A stretch of DNA of 64,000 bases from JBBIWA01 sp037439425 (GCA_037439425.1 JBBIWA010000001.1:232005-296004); one strand, 5' to 3'. Positions 19,085 to 28,321 are shown, counted from the first letter of the stretch. Made by a program: numbers and translations. The notes: generated from the sequence alone by a model not told the origin.

Positions 19085-19177
19085 AGGCGGCAGGAAAGGT
19101 GGCAGGTCGCTACCGCTTCCTGCGGTACGCGCGCGTCTCGCGCGCCGTTTTCCTGTACTGTTCCTCTGGAGGAGTTC

Positions 19178-20365
19178 ATGGCAAGCCGAAGATCCGATTG
19201 GAAAGGCCAGCAAACGAAAGCCGTCCACACTTCTAAGGAATTCAATACCACTTCGGCCATCAGCCCGCCGATCTGGCAGACGACTACTTTCAGCGCCGAT
19301 TCGGCTGAGCAGTTTGCTGAACTCGCCACGGCAATCCAGCCGCCGGAGTTCTATACGCGCTATGGTAATCCAACGCACAAACAGGTCGAGGCCACGGTTG
19401 CCGCGCTCGAAGGTGGCGAGGCAGCATTGGTGACTGGCTCCGGGATGGGGGCTATCTTTGCAGCCGTGATGAGCTTACTGGAAAGAGGTGATCACGTGGT
19501 GGCGCAGCGTAACCACTATTCGGGAACGACCACGCTTTTTCGCGATCTCGTGCCACGCTGGGGTATCGAATGCAGCTTCGTAGACCAGACTCAGATCGCT
19601 GAATTTGCCGCAGCTATTCGCCCGAACACCAAACTGATTTATGTCGAGACGCCGACCAACCCGCTGATGCAGATCACGGATTTACAGGCCATCGCAGCGC
19701 TGGCCAGAGAGCGCGGCATCACCACGATAGCGGATAATACTTTTGCCACGCCGATCAATCAGCGCCCGCTTGAGTTTGGTATTGACGTGGTTATTCATAG
19801 TGCGACGAAATATATTGGCGGGCATCACGATGTGACGGCAGGAGTAGTGGTGGCTGCTCGGGCTTTTATCGAGCGGGCGTGGAAGTTTGCGATCGTTTCA
19901 GGCGCCACGCTCAGTCCGTTTGACGGATGGCTGTTGCTGCGCGGACTGAGGACGCTGGGTTTGAGGGTTGAGCGCCATAACCAGAATGCGCTGGCACTTG
20001 CCAGGTTCCTTGAGTCGCACCCCAAAGTCGAGCGGGTTTACTATCCTGGGCTTGAATCGCATCCACAGCACCAACTTGCCTGCAAACAGATGAACGGGTT
20101 CACGGGCGTGCTGAGCATAGAGCTGCGGGGCGGTTATCCGGCAGCCGAGCGATTGATTTCTTCTCTTAAACTTGCTGCGCGCGCGGCGAGCCTGGGTGGA
20201 TTTGAGACTCTTGTCGTCCACCCTTCGGCGATGTGGAGTTTGCAGCTTTCACCACAGCAGCGTCGCGCTACAGGAATCAGCGAGAGTCTGGTGCGCATCT
20301 CGGTCGGACTGGAAGACTCAGGCGATCTGCTTGCGGACTTTGCACAGGCGCTCGATAAAGTCTGA
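19178..20365 (+). CDS. PLP-dependent trans-sulfuration enzyme (cystathionine gamma-synthase/methionine gamma-lyase family)
   Basis: A 395-aa Cys/Met-metabolism PLP enzyme. The PLP lysine is Lys211 in HSATKYIGGHHDVTAG. Other family signatures are RYGNPTHKQVEATVAALEGGEAALVTGSGM, ETPTNPLMQITDL and ADNTFATPINQRPLEFG. Close relatives act as cystathionine gamma-synthase, O-acetylhomoserine sulfhydrylase or methionine gamma-lyase, and sequence alone does not decide between them. ATG 19178 follows ggaggag (19168-19174). The ACT-domain gene upstream may belong to the same unit. Confidence 0.88.
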   Translation: MASRRSDWKGQQTKAVHTSKEFNTTSAISPPIWQTTTFSADSAEQFAELATAIQPPEFYTRYGNPTHKQVEATVAALEGGEAALVTGSGMGAIFAAVMSLLERGDHVVAQRNHYSGTTTLFRDLVPRWGIECSFVDQTQIAEFAAAIRPNTKLIYVETPTNPLMQITDLQAIAALARERGITTIADNTFATPINQRPLEFGIDVVIHSATKYIGGHHDVTAGVVVAARAFIERAWKFAIVSGATLSPFDGWLLLRGLRTLGLRVERHNQNALALARFLESHPKVERVYYPGLESHPQHQLACKQMNGFTGVLSIELRGGYPAAERLISSLKLAARAASLGGFETLVVHPSAMWSLQLSPQQRRATGISESLVRISVGLEDSGDLLADFAQALDKV

Positions 20366-20419
20366 GCCTAGCAAGGCTGGCGGGAGATGGGGATAGTTCA
20401 CAAAGATTTCGATAAAAAT

Positions 20420-20446
20420 AAGGAGAGGCATTACACACCTCTCCTT
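20420..20446. terminator. Perfect 9-bp hairpin downstream of the trans-sulfuration gene
   Basis: aaggagagg (20420-20428) pairs perfectly with cctctcctt (20438-20446) around a 9-nt loop. On the plus strand it is followed by aaatagg and not a T run; the preceding gataaaaata gives a T-rich tail on the minus strand. A terminator role is likely but not certain. Confidence 0.5.
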
Positions 20447-20890
20447 AAATAGGCTAGCTTTGCTGGGATGAAAACTCGGGAAAAATAGCGTAAGACAGGA
20501 ATCCACACTCCTCTCTCACACACAACCCAAGCAGAGGCAAAAGTGATGCCAGTTGAGAAGATTTTCCTCAGCTAGCTGACTATCTGCTTCAAAATCTCTA
20601 GGTTAGCTTGCTAGTGCCGATTCTCGCCCCGGAGCGGGTGGCAGGGCTTAATCCAAAATTTCGTAAACTTCTTCAGTTTTTCGGAAATGCTGAAATAATG
20701 CTGTACTCCGGTTTCCGGAGTGGTCTAAAATAGGCCTGCTTTGGCGCGCTCTCTGGCCCTCCTATAGTGCGCCGCAGAATGCGTGACGATTAGCCCTGCA
20801 TCGCAGCACCCTTCATTTTCAACCTGTTCGTTTTCAAGAATCAGGGCGCAGGCGCTCGGCTGAAGAACCGGGCGATGAGCGAGAGTCAGC
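20447..20890. other. 444-bp intergenic stretch with a small perfect hairpin
   Basis: No credible gene is seen between the hairpin and the sensor-kinase start. The stretch holds a second palindrome, actccgg (20705-20711) with ccggagt (20715-20721) around a 3-nt loop, directly followed by a TAAAAT hexamer at 20726-20731 that could be a -10 box. A promoter with an overlapping palindromic operator upstream of the kinase is possible; no clear -35 box is visible. Confidence 0.3.
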
Positions 20891-22219
20891 ATGGCTAAGG
20901 AATCCATAGTCGCCCATAACAGGCAAGGCACAGAGTTAAAAGAGCCAGCAACGCGCGTGCTCTTGATTGAGTCGGACCCGACCCAGGCCGGGAATTTGAG
21001 CCATGCCTTGGTAGCCTCCGGCTATGAGGTTGCTATTGCAGAGACAGCAGAAGTAGGGGTTGAGCTAGCAAGTAATTATCATCCCGATGCGATCCTGCTT
21101 GGCCAGCACGGACCGCAGACTGAGCAAGGAATCGAATTATGCGCTCGGCTCAAAGCCGCACCAGACCTGGCCAAGGTACCAGTGCTGGTCTTCGATCAGA
21201 GCGGGGCCAGAAGTTATGATGACCGTGCTCTCGAAGCCGGTATCGAAGAGTTTATCCCCACGCTGGAAGGAGCGGAGGGCACACTGGTCAGACTGAAACG
21301 AGTGTTGCGCAAGCATCATCTGATTGAACAGCTTCAAACTGAGCTGGATGCTGCTGAGCGCGAACGCGAAATGCTACGCCAAACCAAGGAGAGTTTGGCC
21401 TGCAATTACCAACAGCTACAGGCGCAGTTGGAGAGACTGAAAGAGGAGAACGAGAAGCTAAGGGAGCTGGATCGGGTCAAATCAGGCTTCATCAGCATGG
21501 TCGTCCACGATATCCGCTCGCCGCTGACGGTGATTGTGGGGACGCTTGATTTATTGCGGGAAGAACTGGCTACGGGTAGACCAATAGACTATCACTACTA
21601 TCAACGCCTTTTTGATGAATCACTCCGCAACTGCCAGGAGATCGCCCGGCTCATTGATGATATGCTGACCCTCGCCCAGATAGGTGAGCGCCGGCTGGTG
21701 CTCAATTTTGAGCCCACGACGATGAACGAGATTGTCGAGGAAGCCGTGCAAGTAGCTGCGGGCGCTGCCCGCCAAGCCGAGGTGACTCTCAGCTGTGAGA
21801 TCGCAGCCGGCCTGCCCCTTGTTTATGTTGATCGCAAACAGATGCATCGCGCTTTGATGAACCTGGTTAACAACGCAATCAAATTCACTCCGGCTGGCGG
21901 TCGAGTGACAATTCAAGCGCGGTTGCTTGAGGAGAAACGCCGTGACGCGCCCTGCGATTACGTGCTGCTTAGTGTGGTTGACACTGGCGAGGGATTGGCA
22001 CCGGAGGAAGCGCCATATGTTTTTGACGCCTACTGGCAGGCTTCTAACGGCAAGTGGAAGACGGGCACCGGGCTAGGACTGGCTATCGTCAAACGCATTG
22101 CGGTCGCGCACGGCGGCAATGCCTCTGTTCGCAGCCAGCTTGGTAAAGGGAGCACCTTCACCATCATGATCCCCGTGCGCGAGGGGCCGCCAACCGGGAC
22201 GGTTGAGTTGACGGAGTAA
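20891..22219 (+). CDS. Sensor histidine kinase with N-terminal receiver-like domain lacking the phospho-Asp
   Basis: Domain order in the 442-aa protein: receiver-like fold (about 20-140), coiled coil (about 142-195), HisKA (FISMVVHDIRSPLTVI, His206) and HATPase (LMNLVNNAIKFTPAGG, VVDTGEG, GTGLGLAIVKRI). No transmembrane segment is present, so it is cytoplasmic. In the receiver, the position of the phospho-accepting Asp is Gly71 (DAILLGQH) and the conserved Lys is also missing, so this is a pseudo-receiver that more likely binds a partner than accepts phosphate. No cognate response regulator is adjacent. Confidence 0.88.
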   Translation: MAKESIVAHNRQGTELKEPATRVLLIESDPTQAGNLSHALVASGYEVAIAETAEVGVELASNYHPDAILLGQHGPQTEQGIELCARLKAAPDLAKVPVLVFDQSGARSYDDRALEAGIEEFIPTLEGAEGTLVRLKRVLRKHHLIEQLQTELDAAEREREMLRQTKESLACNYQQLQAQLERLKEENEKLRELDRVKSGFISMVVHDIRSPLTVIVGTLDLLREELATGRPIDYHYYQRLFDESLRNCQEIARLIDDMLTLAQIGERRLVLNFEPTTMNEIVEEAVQVAAGAARQAEVTLSCEIAAGLPLVYVDRKQMHRALMNLVNNAIKFTPAGGRVTIQARLLEEKRRDAPCDYVLLSVVDTGEGLAPEEAPYVFDAYWQASNGKWKTGTGLGLAIVKRIAVAHGGNASVRSQLGKGSTFTIMIPVREGPPTGTVELTE

Positions 22220-22283
22220 GCCAGTGGCCGGACAGCGGAGAAAAACTCTCCCCTGCTTCCCCATCTTTTCCTCCCTGTCTCAG

Positions 22284-23177
22284 CTAGGTGAGCCAGTCTT
22301 GAGGCTGAAAGTATTGCCAGGCCTCAGCCTCTGGCGTACCCGGTTCAGGCTGGTAATCATATTCCCAGCGAGCCAGTGGCGGCAGCGACATCAAAATTGA
22401 TTCCGTGCGCCCTCGTGTCTCCAATCCGAAGGCTGTCCCCCGATCATAAATCAGGTTGAATTCCACATAACGTCCGCGCCGGATTAACTGAAACCTGCGT
22501 TCGCGCTCACCGTAAGGCTGATTTCGCCGGCGTTCGACAATGGGCAGATAGGAGGGCAAAAAAGCCTCTCCTATCTCTTGCACGAAGGCAAAAGTGCGTT
22601 CCAGCTCACCCCGCAGGTAGTCAAAGAAGATTCCGCCCACGCCACGAGCCTCATTTCGATGCTTGAGATAAAAATATTCGTCGCACCATTTTTTGAATCG
22701 TGTATAATAGCTCACGTCGTGATGATCGCAGGCTTCTTTGAGCGTGCGATGAAAATGGACGACATCTTCACGATAGGGGTAGTAGGGCGTCAAATCGGAA
22801 CCTCCCCCGAACCACCCCGTGTCGCCCTTCTCCAGATACCGAAAATTCGCGTGGACCGTAGGAACGTAGGGGTTGTGCGGGTGCAGCACGAGCGACACGC
22901 CAGTAGCGAAAAACTCGCTGCCCTCGCCCAGCTCAATCTTGGTTGCCAGTGCCTGTGGCAGTTGGCCGTGCACGGCTGAGAAGTTGACCCCAGCTTTCTC
23001 AAACAGAGCGCCGCCTTCCATCACCCGAGTGCGTCCGCCACCGCCTCCCTCACGCTTCCACAGGTCTTCACGGAAGTGCGCTCGGCCATCGGCCTCTTCG
23101 AGCGCTTGGCAGATCTTGTCCTGGAGGTAGGAGAAGAATTCTTGCGTTCTGGTTTTCAGTTCGCTAGTTTGGTTCAT
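22284..23177 (-). CDS. hemF: Oxygen-dependent coproporphyrinogen III oxidase
   Basis: Converts coproporphyrinogen III to protoporphyrinogen IX using O2, in heme synthesis. The 297-aa protein has the family signatures FGGGSDLTPYYPYREDVVHFH, HRNEARGVGGIFFD, RGRYVEFNLIYDRGTAFGL and SILMSLPPLARWEY. Length and motifs are normal. Using the aerobic HemF in place of (or besides) HemN fits an oxygen-respiring organism. It is convergent with the sensor-kinase gene. Confidence 0.96.
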   Translation of the reverse strand: MNQTSELKTRTQEFFSYLQDKICQALEEADGRAHFREDLWKREGGGGGRTRVMEGGALFEKAGVNFSAVHGQLPQALATKIELGEGSEFFATGVSLVLHPHNPYVPTVHANFRYLEKGDTGWFGGGSDLTPYYPYREDVVHFHRTLKEACDHHDVSYYTRFKKWCDEYFYLKHRNEARGVGGIFFDYLRGELERTFAFVQEIGEAFLPSYLPIVERRRNQPYGERERRFQLIRRGRYVEFNLIYDRGTAFGLETRGRTESILMSLPPLARWEYDYQPEPGTPEAEAWQYFQPQDWLT

Positions 23178-23407
23178 CGGTTTGTTCCTTTAGTGGTTAT
23201 TTTGTAGAGTTTGTAGAGTCGGCTAATTTTTCTCTAGTGCCCCACCAACAGACATCCTTTTCCGCTGCAAAAGCGTCCATCGTTTTGCTCCTCGATTAGC
23301 TCTCCCCCGGCCTGATCGGGTGAGCTCGACAGGTGAATGTACCTGCTGACATTCCAACAATAACGAGGGTTACCGTTACTTCTGGTGTTTGTGATTCAGG
23401 TGTAGAA

Positions 23408-23491
23408 ATGCTGTTAGTAGGAATCATCATCTGCTCTCTGTTCCTGCTTGCCATCTGGGGCATCAAGGTCGGAGACGACATTAGTAAGTGA
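23408..23491 (+). CDS. Possible 27-aa single-pass membrane peptide
   Basis: ATG at 23408 preceded by AGG seven bases upstream gives MLLVGIIICSLFLLAIWGIK plus GDDISK with a hydrophobic span of about 18 residues and a short charged tail. The size and build match small membrane proteins, but there is no homology I can name and chance cannot be excluded. It sits in the spacer upstream of the YVTN-propeller gene. Confidence 0.3.
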   Translation: MLLVGIIICSLFLLAIWGIKVGDDISK

Positions 23492-23660
23492 AAGCTCAGC
23501 CATAAGCAACTCAGGCTATTTGCCTCACCGCGCCCGCATCGGCTACTATAGCCGCGCAGAGGATAACGAGCGTCGGCAGTCTGGTGATCTATACTCTAAC
23601 CCCAAAGCAAGGAGGGCGCCGCAAGCCGTCTGGCCTGAAGGCCACGGCAAGTGCGCACAG

Positions 23661-24707
23661 ATGATGAAAGCCAAAATCAACGGTCTGACCACGAGAAATA
23701 ACCCTGGCCACACTTTCAAACGAGTCCGCGACCTGATGATGCTCATCGCCACTTTGCTACTGGCGGCGCCGGTATTAGAAGTGGTCTCACCGATAGGAGC
23801 ACAGACGAGGGAGCCGCTTTTGCTGGTACTGAATAAATCCGAAAACACGCTTGCCATCGTGGACGCACACACGCTTAAAGTTACCACGCGCATCCCGACT
23901 GGTGAAGCGCCACACGAGGTCACAGCCTCGCCTGACGGGCGCTTTGCCTATGTCGCCAACTACGGTACCGGGCCAAAACCCGGCAGCACGATCTCAGTCA
24001 TTGACCTGGCTGCGCGGAAAGAGGTTAAGCGTGTAGATCTGGCGCCGCTGCTACGCCCGCACGGGATCACCTTCGCCGCCGGAGCCGTCTACTTCACAGT
24101 TGAAGGCAGCCGGGCTGTAGCACGCTACGATCCTGGCAGCGACCGCGTCAATTGGCTAATGGGGACAGGCCAGCAAGGAACTCATATGGTCGTTGTGACT
24201 CCCGATGGCAAGAAACTCTACACAACTAACATCGGCTCCAATACTGTGACGGCGATAGAGCTGGCTACTGGTCGTCTGATCCAAATTTCAGTTGGTCAGG
24301 GGCCCGAAGGGATTGATCTCTCACCTGATGGCAAGGAGGTGTGGGTGGCCCATCGCAACGATGGGATGCTGTCAGTGATTGAGGTAGCAACCGACAAGGT
24401 TAAAGAGAGCTTCAAGGTAGGTGAAATGCCGATCCGCGTCAAGTTCACGCCTGACGGGCGTCGCGTGCTCATCTCGAACGCGCGCGGTAATGAAGTCGCT
24501 ATCTTTGATGCCGCGACGCGCAAGGAATGGAAACGAATCCCAGTAGGGGCAGTCCCGGTTGGTCTTCTCGTCACCCCTGATGGCAAACGAGCATTTGTTG
24601 CTGCCACACAGGCCAACAAGGTTTCGGTCATCAACCTTGAGGAAGGTACTATCGTGGGAGAGATTGAGCCGGGCCGCGAGCCGGATGGTTTGGCATGGGT
24701 CAATTGA
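23661..24707 (+). CDS. Secreted YVTN beta-propeller repeat protein
   Basis: A 348-aa protein with a signal peptide (MLIATLLLAAPVLEVV, ending near GAQT) and about seven ~42-residue blades, each with a TPDGxxxxVxN or SPDGxxxYVAN core (for example SPDGRFAYVANYG, TPDGKKLYTTNIGSN, SPDGKEVWVAHRN, TPDGRRVLISNARGN). The fold matches the YVTN/cytochrome cd1-like propeller family found in surface and periplasmic proteins. The catalytic activity, if any, is unknown. The start is uncertain: the frame is open from 23448, and ATG 23661 and 23736 are both possible. Confidence 0.75.
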   Translation: MMKAKINGLTTRNNPGHTFKRVRDLMMLIATLLLAAPVLEVVSPIGAQTREPLLLVLNKSENTLAIVDAHTLKVTTRIPTGEAPHEVTASPDGRFAYVANYGTGPKPGSTISVIDLAARKEVKRVDLAPLLRPHGITFAAGAVYFTVEGSRAVARYDPGSDRVNWLMGTGQQGTHMVVVTPDGKKLYTTNIGSNTVTAIELATGRLIQISVGQGPEGIDLSPDGKEVWVAHRNDGMLSVIEVATDKVKESFKVGEMPIRVKFTPDGRRVLISNARGNEVAIFDAATRKEWKRIPVGAVPVGLLVTPDGKRAFVAATQANKVSVINLEEGTIVGEIEPGREPDGLAWVN

Positions 24708-24754
24708 CAGACCGGCTGGCCTTGCAAGAAGGCGAGAGGTAGTGGTTTTTACCT

Positions 24755-25672
24755 GTGGAGAGTGAGCGGCTTGAGACAAGTCAGACTCAATTCAGTGAGC
24801 TGGAGCCCAGTCGACGCTGGTATGCACGACACGCTCACCGCTTCACTCCAGCCGAGCGGCGGATGCTACTTTACCGTGGCGATCGGCGCTCTTCGGACTT
24901 CGTCAAGTGGGTTCTGCGCGGAGTCCGGCTCAGCATAGACCCGCTGCGCTGGCTACAAGAGACGGAGGAAAAAGAGATCTCTACCGCCCTGGAGGGGGGA
25001 CGACAAACTCCACCGCGCGCGCGGGTGCGGTTTAAAAGTAAACGCAATCGTGACCGGCGAGATCGCGATCGAGAATGTGCTCGCTGCGGCGAAACGGCTG
25101 GGCTTGAACAACATCACTTCGCTCCCATTGCTCTGACTGGCCGATTGGACTTGCCTGAACGCCCGGCGGTCACACTTTGCCGCGTTTGCCACAAACGGAT
25201 CGAAGAAGCGCTCAACCGGGCCATCCCGATTGAAGCGGCACTGGCTGAGTGGCTGCGGCAGCAAATGCAGCGCCAGAATCTGCCGCCAGAGGCGGAAGCA
25301 CGATTGGCCGATCTGGGCTGGCGCCGCTTGAGTTCGATCCCTGAAATTGTGACCAGTTACGAACTAGTAGGTCAGCGTTGTTTGCTCTATGCTCCATCGC
25401 TTGGGGACAAAAGCGTGCTGCGACTCTTCTGGCGCATCGTTGGCCACGGTATCTGCGCCTCCTGCGGAGCGCCAGATGCTCATCGCCTGGTAACTCCCTA
25501 TGATCGCCAAGGTGCGATTCGTGCCGGAGCATCGGGCGAAGATCTGGCGAGCCCAGACCGCTACACGGTGGTGTGTGACGCCTGCGTCGAGCGGTTCCAT
25601 CAACATCGCAAAGCGCATCCAGGCGACCGCGAGCAGATGTGGCGCGACTGGCTGAGGAGTCTGAAATCCTGA
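24755..25672 (+). CDS. HNH-like zinc-finger protein of unknown function
   Basis: The 305-aa protein has a central CxxC-x8-HH...CxxCH block (Cys108, Cys111, His120-His121, Cys142, Cys145-His146) that resembles an HNH/treble-clef nuclease motif. A second CxxC pair comes near the C-terminus (CASCGAPDAHR ... VVCDACVERF). The N-terminal 100 residues are charged and Arg-rich. Both Cys clusters probably bind zinc. Whether it cuts nucleic acid is unknown. It starts at GTG, 48 bases after the propeller gene, with no other contextual clue. Confidence 0.55.
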   Translation: MESERLETSQTQFSELEPSRRWYARHAHRFTPAERRMLLYRGDRRSSDFVKWVLRGVRLSIDPLRWLQETEEKEISTALEGGRQTPPRARVRFKSKRNRDRRDRDRECARCGETAGLEQHHFAPIALTGRLDLPERPAVTLCRVCHKRIEEALNRAIPIEAALAEWLRQQMQRQNLPPEAEARLADLGWRRLSSIPEIVTSYELVGQRCLLYAPSLGDKSVLRLFWRIVGHGICASCGAPDAHRLVTPYDRQGAIRAGASGEDLASPDRYTVVCDACVERFHQHRKAHPGDREQMWRDWLRSLKS

Positions 25673-25718
25673 GTCTGGTGCCTACTTACTCACACTCTGG
25701 ATAAAGGAGCGAGAAAAC

Positions 25719-26135
25719 TTGAACGGGAATAATCCTGATGGATTGCAGCAGCAGCTCGAGAGCTCCCCGTTCGCCAAGTTGCTAGGGTTGGAGGCGGTGG
25801 AGGTGGAACCCGGGCGTGTCGTGTTGCGCTTGCGTTTCTCGGAGCATCTGCTCCAGACACTTGGTCGGGTCCACGGCGGTGCGATCTTTACTGCGGCTGA
25901 CCACGCTTCAGGGTGGGCGGCTTTTTCGACGCTCGAACCTGGCGAGCATTGCGCGACGCTGGAGATGAAAATTAACTACCTGGCGGCTGTCCGTGACGAA
26001 GACTGCTTTGCAGAAGCTCGTGTTATTCACAAAGGCAAGACAAGCATTGTGGTCGAAGCTAACGTCCGGGCTGTCTCGGGCAAGCTGACAGCCAAATCGC
26101 TAGCCACTTTTATGATTTGGCGGCCTCAATCTTAA
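25719..26135 (+). CDS. Hotdog-fold thioesterase (PaaI/YiiD-like)
   Basis: A 138-aa single hotdog domain. HGGAIFTAADHASGWAAFSTL carries the usual HGG-x-D-like active-site arrangement, and EMKINYLAAVRDEDCFAEARVIHKGKTSIVVEANV forms the conserved strands. It would hydrolyse acyl-CoA thioesters; the acyl group is unknown. It begins at TTG with aaaggag upstream. An alternative description is DUF4442-type acyl-CoA-binding hotdog protein. Confidence 0.75.
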   Translation: MNGNNPDGLQQQLESSPFAKLLGLEAVEVEPGRVVLRLRFSEHLLQTLGRVHGGAIFTAADHASGWAAFSTLEPGEHCATLEMKINYLAAVRDEDCFAEARVIHKGKTSIVVEANVRAVSGKLTAKSLATFMIWRPQS

Positions 26136-26163
26136 CCGCAGTAGTTGCCTGCTCAGGCACAGG

Positions 26164-26308
26164 AGTTTGACTGACGACTGCCGACTGACTGCAGACAACT
26201 GAAGAGGTATCAACTCAGCCTTTGAGCCACGGCTCTCTTTTTGAGATCGGTCATCCGTTTTCAGTAGTCAGAGGTCGGAGGTGTTCGCCACCTGAAGGCG
26301 CCTTTGGA
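26164..26308. repeat. Family B intergenic palindromic repeat, copy 2
   Basis: About 145 bp homologous to 13636-13782 in the same orientation: shared gagtttgactgac, caactg, ttgagccac, gttttc, agtcag and ttcgc blocks with many substitutions between them. It fills most of the spacer between the thioesterase and thiE genes. No TPP riboswitch signature (CTGAGA) was found in the spacer. Confidence 0.65.
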
Positions 26309-26335
26309 ACTTGATGGAGGTAGGTTTGCAATCTC

Positions 26336-26989
26336 ATGGCTAAATTCCCCCGACTCTACGCCATTACTGACCGCGAGCTCTCCAACTGCACGCTTGAAGA
26401 GATCGTAGCGCAGATGCTCGCTGGCGGAGCGCGTTGGATTCAATTGCGTGATAAGGAAGCGAGTGCGAAAGAGTTGCTAGAAGCAGCCCGAGCCTGTCTC
26501 AAGCTGACCCGTGCAGCCGGTGCGATTTTGATCATCAATGATCGGGTGGATGTGGCGCTGGCGGCTGATGTTGATGGTGTACATCTAGGGCAGGAAGATA
26601 TGGCTGTCGAAGAGGCACGTGAACTCCTTGGCGCTGACAAGATCATTGGTCTCTCGACCCATTCGCTTACCCAGGTTCGGCAAGCAGTGGAGACTTCAGC
26701 TAACTACATTGCCATCGGCCCCGTCTTCCCAACCACTACTAAAGAGAACCCGGATCCAGTCGTAGGCCTTGAGTTAATTCGTCAGGCGCGCATGCTGACG
26801 GATCGCCCCCTGGTGGCTATTGGTGGAATCTCGCTTGAACGAGCGCCAGAGGTGATCGCCGCAGGGGCCGATAGCGTAGCTGTTATTTCAGCGCTCTATC
26901 CCTACACTGAGATCCGCGACTTCTCCAGTAAACCTGACATTGCCGGGCGCGTGCGCGCTTTCCTCGAAATTCTGGGGGCTGAGTTCTAA
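26336..26989 (+). CDS. thiE: Thiamine phosphate synthase
   Basis: Joins HMP pyrophosphate and thiazole phosphate into thiamine phosphate. The 217-aa TIM barrel has LYAITDRELS, WIQLRDKEAS, ILIINDRVDVALAADVDGVHLGQED, YIAIGPVFPTTTKENPDPVVGLEL and VAIGGISLERAPEVIAAGADSVAVISAL, all characteristic of ThiE. Other thiamine genes are not nearby. Length is normal and the ATG follows a purine-rich ggaggta (26314-26320). Confidence 0.93.
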   Translation: MAKFPRLYAITDRELSNCTLEEIVAQMLAGGARWIQLRDKEASAKELLEAARACLKLTRAAGAILIINDRVDVALAADVDGVHLGQEDMAVEEARELLGADKIIGLSTHSLTQVRQAVETSANYIAIGPVFPTTTKENPDPVVGLELIRQARMLTDRPLVAIGGISLERAPEVIAAGADSVAVISALYPYTEIRDFSSKPDIAGRVRAFLEILGAEF

Positions 26990-27154
26990 ACTCCAGGTTA
27001 CCAATACCGTTATTGGCCTCTGAGCTGTGGCGAAGATTTTTCTTGCGCTGTTTTGCGTTTTTATGTCAAACTCCTCTCCGTCAGTCTTTGATGGCCCTTC
27101 AGCAAATCATTCCTGACTAGAACAACCCCGAGCAGCAAGAAACTCCAGACTCTT

Positions 27155-28321
27155 ATGAGTTATATTGATCTTCCCCCGATCATCGAGAAGATGCTGGCGG
27201 TCTCAGATCTGGTTAGCGATCTCAACTTCTCGGTGGGCCGACCGCCGCAAGTTGAGGTCAACGGCAAGCTGATCCCGGTAGATGTAGGGATCAAGGCCAT
27301 CACCCCTTACCATACTGAGATTCTGGCCATGGCGCTTATCGGTCAGAACGTGGAAGCGGCCGAGCGTTTGATCAAGACCGGTTCGACGGACTTGAGTTAT
27401 AGCCTGCCGATGCGCACCCGCTTCCGCGTCAACATCTTCCGGCAGCGTGGCACTTACGCCATTGTCATGCGCGTGATTCCAACGCAGGTGCCGACGCTTT
27501 CGCTGCTCAATCTGCCGCCTCAACTGGGCGACATCACCGAGCTGAAGAACGGGTTAGTGTTGGTCACCGGGCCGACCGGATCGGGAAAAAGCTCGACCTT
27601 AGCGGCCATTATCAACAAATTCAATCAAGAGAAGCCCTATCACATCGTCACGATTGAGGACCCGGTCGAATTCCTCCACCACCATCGCGTCGCGACAATC
27701 AATCAGCGCGAATTGGGAAGCGATACTCCAAGTTTTGCGCTGGCGCTGCGCGCCGCTCTGCGTCAGGCTCCGAAGGTGATCCTGGTCGGTGAGATGCGCG
27801 ATCTGGAAACGACCGAAATCGCACTCGAAGCCGCTGAGACCGGCCACCTTGTGCTCTCAACGCTGCACACAATTGACGCGGCCAAAACAATAGACCGCAT
27901 CATTGGCCTCTATCCGAAGAGTGAAGAGAGTGTGATCCGCACCCGGTTGGCGCAAACCTTCCGCTACATCATTTCGCAGCGTCTGATTCCCCGGCTTGAT
28001 GGAACTGGGCGCGTCCCGGCGGTTGAGATCCTCAAATCCACTCCCCGCACCCGGGATTACATCGAGCGAGGAGAGGGCGAAGGCCGCTCGCTCATCGAAG
28101 CCATGATTGATGGTGACCTCGAAGGCATGCAAACATTTGATACCGTCATCGAACGATTGATTCTCGACAAAGTCATTAGCAAAGAGGACGGCCTGGCCTT
28201 CGCCACCAATCCGCATAATCTGATGCTCAAGCTCTCTGGCTTCGGCAACGCAGCGAGCGCTGGATATGACAAGCGGGCCAGCGAGGGGAGAAGAGCTTCG
28301 ACTTTTCGCCAGTTCGATTGA
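27155..28321 (+). CDS. pilT: Type IV pilus retraction ATPase PilT
   Basis: A secretion-type AAA ATPase of 388 aa. Walker A is GPTGSGKSS (about residues 139-147). The Asp box is VTIEDPVEFLH, Walker B is VILVGEMRDLETTEIALEAAETGHLVLSTLHT, and AxxTxRxxxxxR-like elements follow. The AIRNLIRE motif typical of PilT is degenerate here (REGEGRSLIEAMIDG). It would power pilus retraction from the inner face of the membrane. The next gene encodes a small regulator-like protein 21 bases downstream, probably cotranscribed. Confidence 0.87.
   Translation: MSYIDLPPIIEKMLAVSDLVSDLNFSVGRPPQVEVNGKLIPVDVGIKAITPYHTEILAMALIGQNVEAAERLIKTGSTDLSYSLPMRTRFRVNIFRQRGTYAIVMRVIPTQVPTLSLLNLPPQLGDITELKNGLVLVTGPTGSGKSSTLAAIINKFNQEKPYHIVTIEDPVEFLHHHRVATINQRELGSDTPSFALALRAALRQAPKVILVGEMRDLETTEIALEAAETGHLVLSTLHTIDAAKTIDRIIGLYPKSEESVIRTRLAQTFRYIISQRLIPRLDGTGRVPAVEILKSTPRTRDYIERGEGEGRSLIEAMIDGDLEGMQTFDTVIERLILDKVISKEDGLAFATNPHNLMLKLSGFGNAASAGYDKRASEGRRASTFRQFD

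Noticed and set aside
26140..26335. Possible TPP riboswitch upstream of thiE
   Set aside because: No CTGAGA or ACYTGA core was found; the spacer is accounted for by repeat B2.
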